Shown: positions 15,702 through 25,283, numbered from the stretch's first letter. The stretch: DNA of 64,000 bases from Lachnospiraceae bacterium (GCA_017450065.1 JAFSYI010000054.1:23368-87367); one strand, 5' to 3'. A program made the numbers and translations. The notes: generated by a model not told the origin, from the sequence alone.

Positions 15702-17768
15702 TTATGCAAACGGTCCCGCAACAGGCGTTTCAGATCTCTTCATACCATAGAAATCAGTATCAAATACAATATCGCTTCCATCGGGATTCTCGAATCGTTC
15801 CTCAGGTTCAAAAGCTTCACCGAGAGTATCCGAACATATCAGCTTAGCCTCAGGAAGATATTGCGACACATTTGTCTCAACCGTATACTTTCCGCCCTCA
15901 TTCTTTAACTCCACAGTTATCTCATGCTCCGTGTCAACCATATAATCCTCTTCAATATCACACGGCTTTGCACCGTTAAAGAAGACATTTCCGCCCGTCC
16001 ATACAGGAAGCGGAATGTAGAACCTTTCGCGCGACAGGGATGAACCTTCTCCGCCATAACCTTCAAAGCAAGCCTTCCATTCATCCTCCTTCATATAGCC
16101 GCTGTATCGTACGGTTCCTGCAACAAGGTTCATTTCATCCCACTCATACTTCCCTGTCACATTAACCACCGGTACATTTTCTGATATCCTGAACTCTTCG
16201 GGATCCAGACTCTTTCCATCCAGTCCTCCGCCGTCACAGATATCTATCATTCCCTGCCTTACCTTCGGCTGTACAAAAATATTATTATAAAATCTGACAT
16301 CTCCGTGAAGAACAGTCATTACACCAGTGATGGCCGTACTGTGCGGCTTATGGATGGGAGTATATCTCGGAGACGGATATTCTGCCGTCCCATTGAGCAC
16401 ACCTCGTCCGACTCCCGAAACAGATCCGCAGAAGAGATTATGTACAAAGGCAACTCCCTGGGCAGGTATACGTACACAGCGCTCGGACAACATGATGTTA
16501 TTATCTACAAGAGTGGGACCATGTGCTATCTCTATCCACAGATCCTCACCCATTCCAAGACCCTCCATAAATTCAGGCTTAAGGAGATGATCCCTTGACA
16601 TGCAGTTATCATGGAAGAGATTGGAAGAGACTCTGGTCCCCTGACACTGCCAGTCAAGCCATATTCCCCTTACGCAGTCATGAAAATGATTATTCTTTAT
16701 TATCACGTCAATCGCAGCATGAAACTTAATTCCGCCTATCTCGGCGCCTGCGAGATTTCTCTTATTGTTTATGTGATGTATATGGTTATTCTCAATAACC
16801 GAAAATACGCATCCGAGATTGCCGACTATACCCGTCTGTCCGCAATCGTGGATATTGCAGTTCCGTACAATATGTGAACCTATCGTCTCTTTGCTCCATC
16901 CGTCAAGCTGTGCTATGAAAGAACAGTCACGCTGGGTCTGGGCTCCGTCCTTATACTTATACTTAAGCCACTTGTTATCATTGCCCTGCTGTCTGTACTT
17001 GCCAAGCGAGATTCCCGAACACTTTGACTCCGAAATATCACAGTCCTCTATGATCCAGCCCTTAGACCAGTGCGGGCCTATCATTCCTTCCTGAAGTGCG
17101 GTGGGAGGCGCCCATTGCGTGGCAGCCTTGGTTACGGTAAAGCCGCTTAATGTAATGTAATCAACATGCTCGCAAACAGGCCAGAAGCAATGCGGACGCA
17201 CATTTATCTCAACACACTCCTTATTGGGATCCTTCCCCTGAAAATTGGCATATATAAATGTTTCATCCGAGTCCCTGGACTGACACGTGTACCACGTATG
17301 TTTGGTAAAATCACGATCCCACGAATCATCGAACAGTCCGGGCTCAAGCACCTTGTCCAGGCTGTCCTTCTCATACATTGATTTCCCGTTCAGAAAAACC
17401 TCGCCCGTATGCACCGGAACAGTTATATTGAGCCAGTCACCACTCACAAGTGTTGTGTACGGATTATATGCCCCGAAGTAAGAATTTTCTACGGTAAGCT
17501 TCCAGGTATCACCCTCATAAGGCTCCCATGTATCGAATCTGTCCGCTCCTGTTATGACAGCTTCCAGTGGCTTCTCAGAACGGTACACTATCCTGTTATT
17601 CTCTTTTCCGGCATTAATGGGATTTACATCCTCCCTGTATATACCGGGAGCAACAATAACCTCATCACCCGGCATTGCTGCATCAGCCGCAGCTCCTATC
17701 CTCTTAAATGGTTTCTCTTTTGTACCGTTACCGTTTCTTGCCGCATTGCAGTCTACATAAAGTATCAT
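15702..17768 (-). CDS. GH120 beta-xylosidase
   Basis: A 688-residue right-handed beta-helix enzyme. It matches, from memory, the GH120 type enzyme XylC of Thermoanaerobacterium: GDEVIVAPGIYRE near the start, NSYFGAYNPY, WAPPTALQEGMIGP, WSKGWIIED, IGSHIVRN, then the catalytic stretch. The nucleophile Asp is in GIWLDW (about 372) and the acid/base Glu in IEIAHGP (about 413). These are about 41 residues apart versus 23 in XylC as remembered, so a loop is inserted. No signal peptide, so it should cut xylo-oligosaccharides inside the cell. The start at 17768 avoids overlap with the upstream gene. Confidence 0.85.
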   Translation of the reverse strand: MILYVDCNAARNGNGTKEKPFKRIGAAADAAMPGDEVIVAPGIYREDVNPINAGKENNRIVYRSEKPLEAVITGADRFDTWEPYEGDTWKLTVENSYFGAYNPYTTLVSGDWLNITVPVHTGEVFLNGKSMYEKDSLDKVLEPGLFDDSWDRDFTKHTWYTCQSRDSDETFIYANFQGKDPNKECVEINVRPHCFWPVCEHVDYITLSGFTVTKAATQWAPPTALQEGMIGPHWSKGWIIEDCDISESKCSGISLGKYRQQGNDNKWLKYKYKDGAQTQRDCSFIAQLDGWSKETIGSHIVRNCNIHDCGQTGIVGNLGCVFSVIENNHIHHINNKRNLAGAEIGGIKFHAAIDVIIKNNHFHDCVRGIWLDWQCQGTRVSSNLFHDNCMSRDHLLKPEFMEGLGMGEDLWIEIAHGPTLVDNNIMLSERCVRIPAQGVAFVHNLFCGSVSGVGRGVLNGTAEYPSPRYTPIHKPHSTAITGVMTVLHGDVRFYNNIFVQPKVRQGMIDICDGGGLDGKSLDPEEFRISENVPVVNVTGKYEWDEMNLVAGTVRYSGYMKEDEWKACFEGYGGEGSSLSRERFYIPLPVWTGGNVFFNGAKPCDIEEDYMVDTEHEITVELKNEGGKYTVETNVSQYLPEAKLICSDTLGEAFEPEERFENPDGSDIVFDTDFYGMKRSETPVAGPFA

Positions 17769-17811
17769 GGTTCCCGCACTCCTTCTCTGTTTTTCTCTTT
17801 TAAACCCTACG

Positions 17812-20268
17812 TCAGATATCTGTTTGTTTCTCAATACACTTCTTAACACAGAATAAATATTCGTTTGCCCCGGTATCCGGGATCATCATGATAAAGGCTT
17901 CACATTTCCTGTATACCCCATCTGCCTGCTTAATATTGAAAACATCCGCTATATAACCTTCTCCGGACTCTTCTACCCTGCCGGACAGCGTTGATGATCT
18001 CAGGAATTCAACACATCTTTCTTTTTCCGATCCGGGAATCATATTGTCTGCAAAGTATTCTATACTTTTCTGCAGATCACGGGTTTCTATTGCATCCCTG
18101 TCCACATATTTGAAGCCTCCAAGCAAAGGCATAATAGTGTTCTCTCTTAAATTCACTGCCTGTACTGTCTCGAACAGAAGATTCAGCTCCTTTAGCATTG
18201 TATCCATCTTAAGCCTGTCATCCGGCTTGCTGTCAAGTGACAGATTTACGATCGTTCCCTTAATGATGTGGTGACCTCTGTTCTCAGCTATTGACTGAAC
18301 GGTAAGACACAGATAGCTTCCGCCTACTGTATAATAGAAGGTTTCAGGGACACCCGAACTCTCTGTTATATGGGCAAATTCCTGATACTTCTTAATCAGC
18401 GGGGATCCGCTCTTATATGTATATCTGTCTATTTCTTCAAGTGTCATGTCCGGATCTGCAAATACCTGCGTGCGGTAGCTTTGGTTCATAAACAGTGTTT
18501 TAAACTCCGTACCGTCATCCTCAATTATCTCAAGCGGAACATCCGTAAGTCTTGCATGAAAACCCGCAATATCATAAAATTCCTGCCACTCGATACCCTC
18601 AGTTTCGATACCTTTATCGCTGAGATGCTTAAATACATCATCAATGGGCTCAGGCTTGCCGTAATAATATCCCTGGATCCTTCCACAGCCGATATCCTTT
18701 AGGAATTCCAGCTGCTCCTTTGTCTCCACTCCCTCGGCAAGGGTATGCATCCCTATATCCTTGGCCATGGATACAACAGATCTCATTATGCTCTTGGACT
18801 TCTCGGTAAACGGAGACAGAAAGCTCATGTCCATCTTCAGCAGATCGAACCTGAAGCCCTTCAGAACTGTGAGCGATGAATAACCGCTTCCGAAGTCATC
18901 CATCCATATCTCATATCCGGCTCCCGTGAAATCCTCGATGACCTTCGTCATAAGCTTCTCATCGGATGCTATCATACTCTCGGTTATCTCAATGTGAATA
19001 TGATCCTTCGGGATCCTGTATTTCGCAACTGCCGCTTCAACAACTTCGAGCATATCACAGAGCACGAAATCAAGCCTTGAGAAATTAACGGACACGGGCA
19101 CGACCGGCTTACCTTCGTCCATTCTCTCCCGAAGGCATGCGCACACCTTGCGGACAACGAAGGAATCCAGCTTATGTATCGTCCTCGCATCCTCAAGTGC
19201 ACCGATGAATCTGTCAGGAGGAAGGAAGCCAAGCTCCGGATCTATCCACCTTATAAGTGATTCCATACCGCACAGCTTACCCGTAAGCGTCCTGACTACC
19301 GGCTGGAAATATACCTTCAGCCATTCCTTCTCAATCGCCTCGTCTATCTTCTCCGATACGTGTTCCACCGTCCTTATCTTCTCGGCAAGTTCACACGAAT
19401 ACTCGGCTATATCATTGTTCTTGTCATGCTTAATATGATCGCAGGCGATCTTGGCACATGACAGTGCCGATTCCACATCGAAATCATTGCTCTGCGTAAA
19501 CCTGTATATACCCATTTTACAGATAACACTGAATTCATTTCCAAAGGTATCACAGAAGATATGTTCCGCATTGGATGCTTTGGTTATCACTCCTTCATAT
19601 TCCGAAAAAACAGCAAAATGATCATCGGAAATTCTGGCCACGAAGGAATTCTCAAAGCATTTGGTCAATATCTTAGAGATAACCCTTAAGCATTCATCTC
19701 CCTTTGCCACTCCGTTTTCTATATTAAAACGCTTGAAATTCACAAGATTAACATATATTATCGCATATTCGGTCCCATCGGAATCCAAACGGCCACGTCC
19801 AAGATCATTTGCATATCGGTCGAATCTCGACTTGCCCAAAAGACCGGTGATACCGTCATAATCCACCCCTGCATTATCCCTGCTGTGAGGGAATATATAC
19901 GCATAAAAAATATCCCCCGCTTCATCATCATGGACAAGCGTCCAATGATTTACTACCCGGTGGATATTACCCTTGGCTGATTTTATATTAAAGAAAACAT
20001 ATCCGGAGTCCGAAGGTGACTCCTTAAGATACATATTTATTTCCCTGTCTATCACATTGGGAGAAGGATCATGAATAATGCCGCCAAAACTGCCGCCCAC
20101 ATATGTCATGAATTCATCTATGCTTCCACACTCAAACAGACTGACAAGATTATCGCCGGCATACAGAAGCCTGTGCCCCTCATCAGCGCTGTAAACCAAA
20201 GCTCCGCCCAGAAAATTCCGAACAAACGCTTCTTCAAATCTGTTGTCAGTGTTTGGGGGATTGGCCAT
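17812..20268 (-). CDS. GGDEF-EAL protein with degenerate GGDEF, likely cyclic di-GMP phosphodiesterase
   Basis: An 818-residue protein without clear membrane helices. A PAS-like N-terminus (1-140) is followed by a GGDEF domain whose active site reads RISDDHF, so cyclase activity is unlikely. The EAL domain (about 320-570) has ESL for EAL but keeps the metal and catalytic residues in VSVNFSR, IEITES, DDFGSGYSSL, KMDMSF, AEGVET and QGYYYGKP. A second PAS-like C-terminus follows. Activity is therefore probably breakdown of cyclic di-GMP, with the GGDEF half regulatory. AAAGGAGG sets the start at 20268. It lies between the GH10 and GH120 genes. Confidence 0.88.
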   Translation of the reverse strand: MANPPNTDNRFEEAFVRNFLGGALVYSADEGHRLLYAGDNLVSLFECGSIDEFMTYVGGSFGGIIHDPSPNVIDREINMYLKESPSDSGYVFFNIKSAKGNIHRVVNHWTLVHDDEAGDIFYAYIFPHSRDNAGVDYDGITGLLGKSRFDRYANDLGRGRLDSDGTEYAIIYVNLVNFKRFNIENGVAKGDECLRVISKILTKCFENSFVARISDDHFAVFSEYEGVITKASNAEHIFCDTFGNEFSVICKMGIYRFTQSNDFDVESALSCAKIACDHIKHDKNNDIAEYSCELAEKIRTVEHVSEKIDEAIEKEWLKVYFQPVVRTLTGKLCGMESLIRWIDPELGFLPPDRFIGALEDARTIHKLDSFVVRKVCACLRERMDEGKPVVPVSVNFSRLDFVLCDMLEVVEAAVAKYRIPKDHIHIEITESMIASDEKLMTKVIEDFTGAGYEIWMDDFGSGYSSLTVLKGFRFDLLKMDMSFLSPFTEKSKSIMRSVVSMAKDIGMHTLAEGVETKEQLEFLKDIGCGRIQGYYYGKPEPIDDVFKHLSDKGIETEGIEWQEFYDIAGFHARLTDVPLEIIEDDGTEFKTLFMNQSYRTQVFADPDMTLEEIDRYTYKSGSPLIKKYQEFAHITESSGVPETFYYTVGGSYLCLTVQSIAENRGHHIIKGTIVNLSLDSKPDDRLKMDTMLKELNLLFETVQAVNLRENTIMPLLGGFKYVDRDAIETRDLQKSIEYFADNMIPGSEKERCVEFLRSSTLSGRVEESGEGYIADVFNIKQADGVYRKCEAFIMMIPDTGANEYLFCVKKCIEKQTDI

Positions 20269-20344
20269 ATGTACCTCCTTTGTCCGGATCTTCATTTCGG
20301 ATATACAAAGCAAAGTCCTTTTTAAAGCAGTCTTTGGAAATAAT

Positions 20345-20374
20345 ATTATAACATACTCTTCGTTCAGTTGTCCA
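20345..20374 (-). promoter_or_regulatory. promoter of the GGDEF-EAL gene
   Basis: TGGACA, an 18-bp spacer and TATAAT with an extended TG element. The -35 lies inside the 3' end of the GH10 gene. Confidence 0.65.
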
Positions 20375-21890
20375 TGAATGAGTACAGAGCAGGCTTAGGT
20401 TGGTAATTGTCGTCAAAAAGCAGCGGATACTGCTTTATCTTTCCGTCCGCACCCCCACCTGCCGGATTATATGTCCGAAGCCATGAATTTCTGTCCATAA
20501 CTCCCCACGTTGTTATGCCGCTTATATTTATTCCATCCGCATGAGCCTTCTTAAGGACATCATATAATTCACCCAGATAGTCTGCCTGTTCATCGTAGGC
20601 CGCCCTTATCTCCTCCTCCGAGCTCCCCGTCTCCTTCTCTGCTCTCAGATCGAGTTCGGTTAACATAATTTTGTCCACGACCCCGCCGTATGTTCTCACT
20701 GCTTTATCAAACTGTCCGGGAGTGGGCTTGTCCAGACAATAGTGCGCCTGCATTCCGAATCCGTCCAGCCTTGTACCCGGTGCGTTCTTGACATCTTCTA
20801 TAAGTCTGATTATGCCCTTCATCTTCAGATCCATGCATTCATTATAATCGTTGTAATAAAGATCTACTTCAGGCGATGCATATTTATTGGCATATCTGAA
20901 AGCATTTATTATAAATTCATTACTCTTATATACATGCCACCAGCTTGATTTGATGGTATGGACCGGATCCGAAAGACTGTCATTCCCCGCCTCCGTATCC
21001 TTTCTGTAAGTGCCGGTTGCATCGCTTACCGCTTCATTGACGACATCCCATCCATAGAAGAGACCGTTATATCTGCTGTTCTCTCCCGTATAATACTCAA
21101 GCATTGATTTAATGTACCATTCAAGGCGCCTGTCGAGAGTTTCCCTGGATACATAATCCTTAGCTGCATCATAGTCCTCATGGAAGAACCATTCCGGTGC
21201 CATGGAATGCCATACAAGCACATGCCCTCTGACCTTCAGCGGCCTGTCGGGGTGCTGTGCATTCCATTCAAGAATACGGTCAAGCATCTCATCCGGCTTT
21301 GAATGGTCAAGAGTGGGAACCGTTATGGTTTCGCCGTTAAGCACCTCCTCATGCAGACTTCCCGCCGGACATACATTGTTGCTATACCCGAACATACAGT
21401 CCATCTTCAGCTCATTCTCGAAGGTTACCGCGTTGAAATGTTCATGCACAATATCCATCAGCCGTTCATCTTTTATCGTAAATATATTTACGGCCGCACC
21501 CGCTATAGCGCCGGCACCGAGTCCTCTGTCAGACGAAAGCGCTGCGTACAGCGAATCCTCTGTCATCGCATCCTCCCCGCCGGTCTCTTCCTTATCCTCT
21601 TCCATATCCGGACTCCCGCTTCCCGGGGGCACGGTATTCTTATCTGTTCCCCCATCCGTATCCTCATACACATCTTCTCCGGATCGTGCAGTTCCATCAT
21701 CCGTTACATTTACACTCTCTTCCGCGGTTCCCGTTAACTCCTTTATACTCTCCACATACTCCGAGCATCCGGAGGTAACGAGCAGGGCAGCGGTCGCGGC
21801 GGTAGCTATAAATCCTCTCAGGCATACGTACTTTATACGTTTGCGGGTTAATATTTTTCTGTTCTCTGAGGTCATTGTACTTATCTTCAT
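20364..21890 (-). CDS. GH10 endo-1,4-beta-xylanase, lipoprotein
   Basis: A 508-residue secreted enzyme. A basic, hydrophobic signal ends in the lipobox LVTSGC (Cys42), so it should be anchored outside on the membrane. An acidic, Ser/Thr/Gly-rich linker (about 43-115) leads to the GH10 barrel: VRGHVLVWHSMAPEWF, acid/base Glu in WDVVNEAVSD and nucleophile Glu in LTELDLRAE, ending GITTWGVMDRNSWL. It cuts the xylan backbone. It starts 9 bp after queH, an odd partner, so it may share the trxA-queH transcript. Confidence 0.93.
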   Translation of the reverse strand: MKISTMTSENRKILTRKRIKYVCLRGFIATAATAALLVTSGCSEYVESIKELTGTAEESVNVTDDGTARSGEDVYEDTDGGTDKNTVPPGSGSPDMEEDKEETGGEDAMTEDSLYAALSSDRGLGAGAIAGAAVNIFTIKDERLMDIVHEHFNAVTFENELKMDCMFGYSNNVCPAGSLHEEVLNGETITVPTLDHSKPDEMLDRILEWNAQHPDRPLKVRGHVLVWHSMAPEWFFHEDYDAAKDYVSRETLDRRLEWYIKSMLEYYTGENSRYNGLFYGWDVVNEAVSDATGTYRKDTEAGNDSLSDPVHTIKSSWWHVYKSNEFIINAFRYANKYASPEVDLYYNDYNECMDLKMKGIIRLIEDVKNAPGTRLDGFGMQAHYCLDKPTPGQFDKAVRTYGGVVDKIMLTELDLRAEKETGSSEEEIRAAYDEQADYLGELYDVLKKAHADGINISGITTWGVMDRNSWLRTYNPAGGGADGKIKQYPLLFDDNYQPKPALYSFMDN

Positions 21891-21899
21891 ATTTCCTTC

Positions 21900-22532
21900 T
21901 CAAAATAACTGCGAATCCTGTTTCTCCCTTTCCTGCCTCGAATACACACATCCGCAGTAATCCTGCCTGTACAGGTTATATTCTCTACTAAGCTCACAGG
22001 ATATCTTGTATCCGTTGCGTTTTTTGAAATCCGAGGGGAGATGCCTGACCCCGTACTCCTTTTCAAGCTTCTCACCGGTCTCATTTATTTTCTCAGCATT
22101 TTTCAGAGGACTTATGGACAGGGTGGTCGTAAAATAATCATAACCGCCATCCCGGGCGTATTTCGCTGCCTCACGCATTCTCAGCTCATAGCACTTAAAG
22201 CATCTTTCCCCACCCTCCGGGACATTCTCAAGTCCCGCAGCCATATCAAAGAAGGTCCGGGGATCGTACTCGCCCCGTATGAACCTTATCGTACCGGCCT
22301 GCCCCGGGAGGGCGTCTATAAGCCTTTCCTGCTCGGCAGCTCTTTTATCAAATTCCTCCGGCGGATATATATTGGGATTATAATACAGTACCGTTATATC
22401 AAAATACCGTCTTAAATACGTAAGCACATACGAACTGCAGGGTGCACAACAGCTGTGCAGAAGCAAAGAAGGCCTGTAATTCAGACCTTCTATCACCTTA
22501 TCAAGCTCCTTTTGATAATTGCGTTTATTCAT
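21900..22532 (-). CDS. queH: epoxyqueuosine reductase QueH
   Basis: A 210-residue enzyme that performs the last step of queuosine synthesis in tRNA. Conserved cysteines for its Fe-S cluster and metal are visible: LLHSCCAPCSSYV, ERCFKCYELR and DYCGCVYS. The DUF208 core TTTLSISPLKNAEKIN is intact. It starts 9 bp after trxA and ends 9 bp before the GH10 gene. Thioredoxin next door could reduce disulfides, but no link is shown. Confidence 0.92.
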   Translation of the reverse strand: MNKRNYQKELDKVIEGLNYRPSLLLHSCCAPCSSYVLTYLRRYFDITVLYYNPNIYPPEEFDKRAAEQERLIDALPGQAGTIRFIRGEYDPRTFFDMAAGLENVPEGGERCFKCYELRMREAAKYARDGGYDYFTTTLSISPLKNAEKINETGEKLEKEYGVRHLPSDFKKRNGYKISCELSREYNLYRQDYCGCVYSRQEREKQDSQLF

Positions 22533-22541
22533 TCCCGTTGC

Positions 22542-22856
22542 TTATCCTTTTACAAGTGCCACATATTCCTGTTTACTCTTAAGGCCTACAGCCTTATTCT
22601 TTATCTGACCGTTCTCAAATGCTATGACTGTAGGGATGCTCATCACACCATACTGCCCCGAAAGCTCATCCTCTTCATCCACATTTACCTTGCCTACCTT
22701 GAACTGTCCGTCATATTCCTCTGCTATCTCGCTGATTATGGGACCGGCCATCTTGCAGGGACCGCACCACGGTGCCCAGAAATCCACCAGTACGGGTATA
22801 TCCGATTTGATCACTTCTGCTTCAAAATTTTCACTTGTCAATACCAGTTCAGCCAT
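22542..22856 (-). CDS. trxA: thioredoxin
   Basis: A 104-residue thioredoxin with the active site WCGPC in DFWAPWCGPCKM and the cis-proline in SIPTVIAF. It is a general thiol reductant in the cytoplasm. AGGAGG before 22856 selects this start over an in-frame ATG at 22898. It has its own good promoter and heads trxA-queH-GH10. Confidence 0.95.
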   Translation of the reverse strand: MAELVLTSENFEAEVIKSDIPVLVDFWAPWCGPCKMAGPIISEIAEEYDGQFKVGKVNVDEEDELSGQYGVMSIPTVIAFENGQIKNKAVGLKSKQEYVALVKG

Positions 22857-22954
22857 TTTATACCTCCTGTTAATCTTACCTTCAGTTAAGCGGATCAAGG
22901 ATTATCCCCGATCCTGTCACTCTTTAAGTTGTCCGGATAAATCCGTCTGTCATG

Positions 22955-22984
22955 ATTATACCATCAGGGAGGTATATTCCACAA
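22955..22984 (-). promoter_or_regulatory. trxA promoter
   Basis: TTGTGG, an 18-bp spacer and a perfect TATAAT with an extended TG element. Confidence 0.65.
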
Positions 22985-22991
22985 CATAAAC

Positions 22992-24137
22992 TTATTTCGA
23001 CATAAGCCGGCTTATGTTCTTGATCATTATCGATATTGTCCCGTCGGGATTGGTTATGAATTCAACATTATCATTATTATTGTATTCATCCATGGGAATA
23101 TTTATCTCAATACCCGTGTCTGTCTTTAGGTACTGCTTCCGGAACTTTCTAACCGTAGCTTCGGCCCGGGGTCGTACCTCTTCGTCAGCCATATTGTACT
23201 TTTCAAGCTTCTGTGTGAATTCCTCCCTGACCGTCGGATATTCATCATATAATTTTTCAGCGATAACTGTGGGCGTCACCGCTCCCTCTTCCCTTATCTG
23301 CTGCTCGATAACCGCCTTGGTCTCAAGCTGCTTCTCAATATTATCCTCGAAGTACTTATGATTTATCTGGTCTACAGCCTTCTCCACTATCTTCATCCTT
23401 GTCTTCTGCGACATCCTTGCGTGGCAGTTAAGATAAAGCTCGGACAGATAATTGGTCTTTACACCGTTAACCTCATATTTCTTCTCAACTATCCGTATCG
23501 AATAATCGGACAGATCTATGATAACGGCCTCGGACAGTTTAGAACCCACAGCAGGAAGGGTTGCACGCTGCATTATTATGGCATTGTAATTACTGCCGTC
23601 ATCCGCATTCTGCGTCATGTGGATAAAGCTGTCCCTGTAATTCATCTTAAGCATTGCAAGGTAGCGGTTTCCTTCACTCTGGAAAGTCACAACACAGAAA
23701 TCCGCGGAAGGAATATCCGGATTGGAAAGCATAATATCATAAAGCCTTACAGCCGCTTCTTTACTGAATCCTATAAAATCATCCTCATCAAAGCTCCTGA
23801 CAAGATCATAGATTCCCTTATGCTTACTGTTTCTTCCTGTATCCGCACCCTGATCCCGGGATCCGTCACCCCGGAACTCAGTATTATCCGTGCCGTTGCC
23901 CTCCGAAGTCTCATAATCTTCACCGCTCCTGTCCATGCTCTCCCCGGTATCGCCGTTTTCACGGAATACACAGGTTTTAAGATCATCGCCGGCAGCCACC
24001 CTGTAGATATGGCTTCTTAACAGATCATTAAGCTCTTCGTGCCTTTCAAGAACGTACTCCGAGAGGATCGGCATGCCTACCTCCGTTTCCAATATATGCA
24101 CTATGGCATTCGTGATTATAATTTCATCCTTTTGCAT
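22992..24137 (-). CDS. nucleoid-associated protein (NdpA/YejK-like)
   Basis: A 381-residue protein whose N-terminus (IIITNAIVHILE) and C-terminal half (NYLSELYLNCHARMSQKTRM, later VEFITNPDGTISIMIKN) resemble the 37-kDa nucleoid-associated family, which binds DNA non-specifically. A Gly/Asp/Ser-rich insert of about 50 residues (around 60-110) interrupts the N-terminal half and is probably a disordered loop. It starts 9 bp after greA, so the two form part of one operon. The function in Gram-positive bacteria is poorly known. Confidence 0.7.
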   Translation of the reverse strand: MQKDEIIITNAIVHILETEVGMPILSEYVLERHEELNDLLRSHIYRVAAGDDLKTCVFRENGDTGESMDRSGEDYETSEGNGTDNTEFRGDGSRDQGADTGRNSKHKGIYDLVRSFDEDDFIGFSKEAAVRLYDIMLSNPDIPSADFCVVTFQSEGNRYLAMLKMNYRDSFIHMTQNADDGSNYNAIIMQRATLPAVGSKLSEAVIIDLSDYSIRIVEKKYEVNGVKTNYLSELYLNCHARMSQKTRMKIVEKAVDQINHKYFEDNIEKQLETKAVIEQQIREEGAVTPTVIAEKLYDEYPTVREEFTQKLEKYNMADEEVRPRAEATVRKFRKQYLKTDTGIEINIPMDEYNNNDNVEFITNPDGTISIMIKNISRLMSK

Positions 24138-24146
24138 TATGTAAAC

Positions 24147-24650
24147 CTAATATGAGTTTAACTCATCCTGACTGTCATCCGTCGTCTTATCAATATCCTT
24201 AACCGTAACATAATAGGATATGCTGCCATCCACCTGCACAAGTATCCTGTCTCCGGTCTTATGATGCATAAGTGCCTTGCCAAGCGGTGACTCTATACTG
24301 ATAAGACCGTTAAGTGAATTGGCCCGTACCGTTGTTACGATCTTGTACTTTTCCTGCGAATGATCATCCTCGAATTCGACCGTCACCGTGTTGTTTATGC
24401 CTATCTCATCCTCTTTGGAGCTGTCATCTATAACTACTGCCGACTTTATCATCTTCTCAAGATAACGTATCCGGCTCTCGTTCCTGTTCTTCTCCTGTTT
24501 TGCCGCCTTGTACTCAAAATTCTCCGAAAGATCCCCGTGAGCTCTTGCTTCCTTAACATGTTCCAGTAACTGAGGACGCAGGGTTACCTTTCTGTATTCC
24601 GCTTCCTCTTCCATTTTCCTTATATCCGACTGTGTTAATCTGTCATGCAT
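24147..24650 (-). CDS. greA: transcript cleavage factor GreA/GreB family
   Basis: A 167-residue protein with the two-helix coiled coil that enters the RNA polymerase channel; the acidic tip is in HGDLSENFEYKAAK. The C-terminal FKBP-like domain contains ISIESPLGKALMHHKTGD. It rescues backtracked polymerase. The start at 24650 gives the normal family length; the frame stays open to 24788 but that part overlaps the upstream gene. It follows the tandem-repeat protein by 22 bp. Confidence 0.9.
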   Translation of the reverse strand: MHDRLTQSDIRKMEEEAEYRKVTLRPQLLEHVKEARAHGDLSENFEYKAAKQEKNRNESRIRYLEKMIKSAVVIDDSSKEDEIGINNTVTVEFEDDHSQEKYKIVTTVRANSLNGLISIESPLGKALMHHKTGDRILVQVDGSISYYVTVKDIDKTTDDSQDELNSY

Positions 24651-24672
24651 CTTTAGTCCTGCCTTTGTAATC

Positions 24673-25203
24673 TCAGTGTCCTTCTCTTGCTTTTGCCACA
24701 AGATCATCCACCGTATTCTGCTTCGGTTTAAGCAGGGAAGCAAGCAGTGCCTCCTGATCGTCATCCTGCGGCGCGGCACCGTCAGCACCGTTTGTTTCCG
24801 CTGCCATCATTGCAAATACATCATCCACGCTGTTCTGCTTCGCCCCCGCGAACTGTGCCATGATACGCGCCACTTCATCATCCATGGAGGGATCACCCGT
24901 CGGACCCGTACTGCTTTTGTCTGAGCCGCTGTCCGGACTGTTTTCTGCAGCCATGGCGGCAAATACATCATCCACACTGTTCTGCTTTGCGTCCGCAAAC
25001 TGTGCCATGATGCGCGCTACTTCATCATCCATTGCGGCATCGCCTGTAGGGCCCGCGCCGGCGGCAGGCTGTGCCGTTCCTGCTGCCTCCGCAGCGTTTC
25101 CGCCGTTATTCTCCTGTGTACTTTCTTCTGCATCTGCGTTCTTATAAAGCTTTGTATGATCATATTGATACCATTTAATTATAGGATTATGCCGATCGTA
25201 CAT
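24673..25203 (-). CDS. acidic protein with KQNSVDDVF tandem repeats, unknown
   Basis: A 176-residue protein not recognised. A short N-terminal part (MYDRHNPIIKWYQYD) is followed by an Ala/Gly/Asn linker and two near-identical 49-residue units containing GPTGD, DDEVARIMAQFA and AKQNSVDDVFA, then a third degenerate copy (LLASLLKPKQNTVDDLV). Each unit predicts one or two amphipathic helices, like short linear binding motifs. GGAGG before 25203 sets the start. It heads the run with greA and the nucleoid-associated protein, which hints at a link to transcription or the nucleoid. Confidence 0.65.
   Translation of the reverse strand: MYDRHNPIIKWYQYDHTKLYKNADAEESTQENNGGNAAEAAGTAQPAAGAGPTGDAAMDDEVARIMAQFADAKQNSVDDVFAAMAAENSPDSGSDKSSTGPTGDPSMDDEVARIMAQFAGAKQNSVDDVFAMMAAETNGADGAAPQDDDQEALLASLLKPKQNTVDDLVAKAREGH
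24760..25053 (-). repeat. 147-bp coding tandem repeat, two copies
   Basis: Two adjacent units of 49 codons encode nearly the same peptide, with a partial third copy downstream. Identity is high at both DNA and protein level, so the duplication is recent or kept uniform. Confidence 0.8.
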
Positions 25204-25255
25204 GTATGCCTCCATGACATCCGCATCTTTGCGGAGATCACTCCCCTGTTACTAT

Positions 25256-25283
25256 AGTATATCATTTTATCCGGTCTTTGTAA
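25256..25283 (-). promoter_or_regulatory. promoter of the repeat-protein / greA operon
   Basis: TTACAA, a 16-bp spacer and TATACT, about 50 bp before the start at 25203. Confidence 0.6.
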
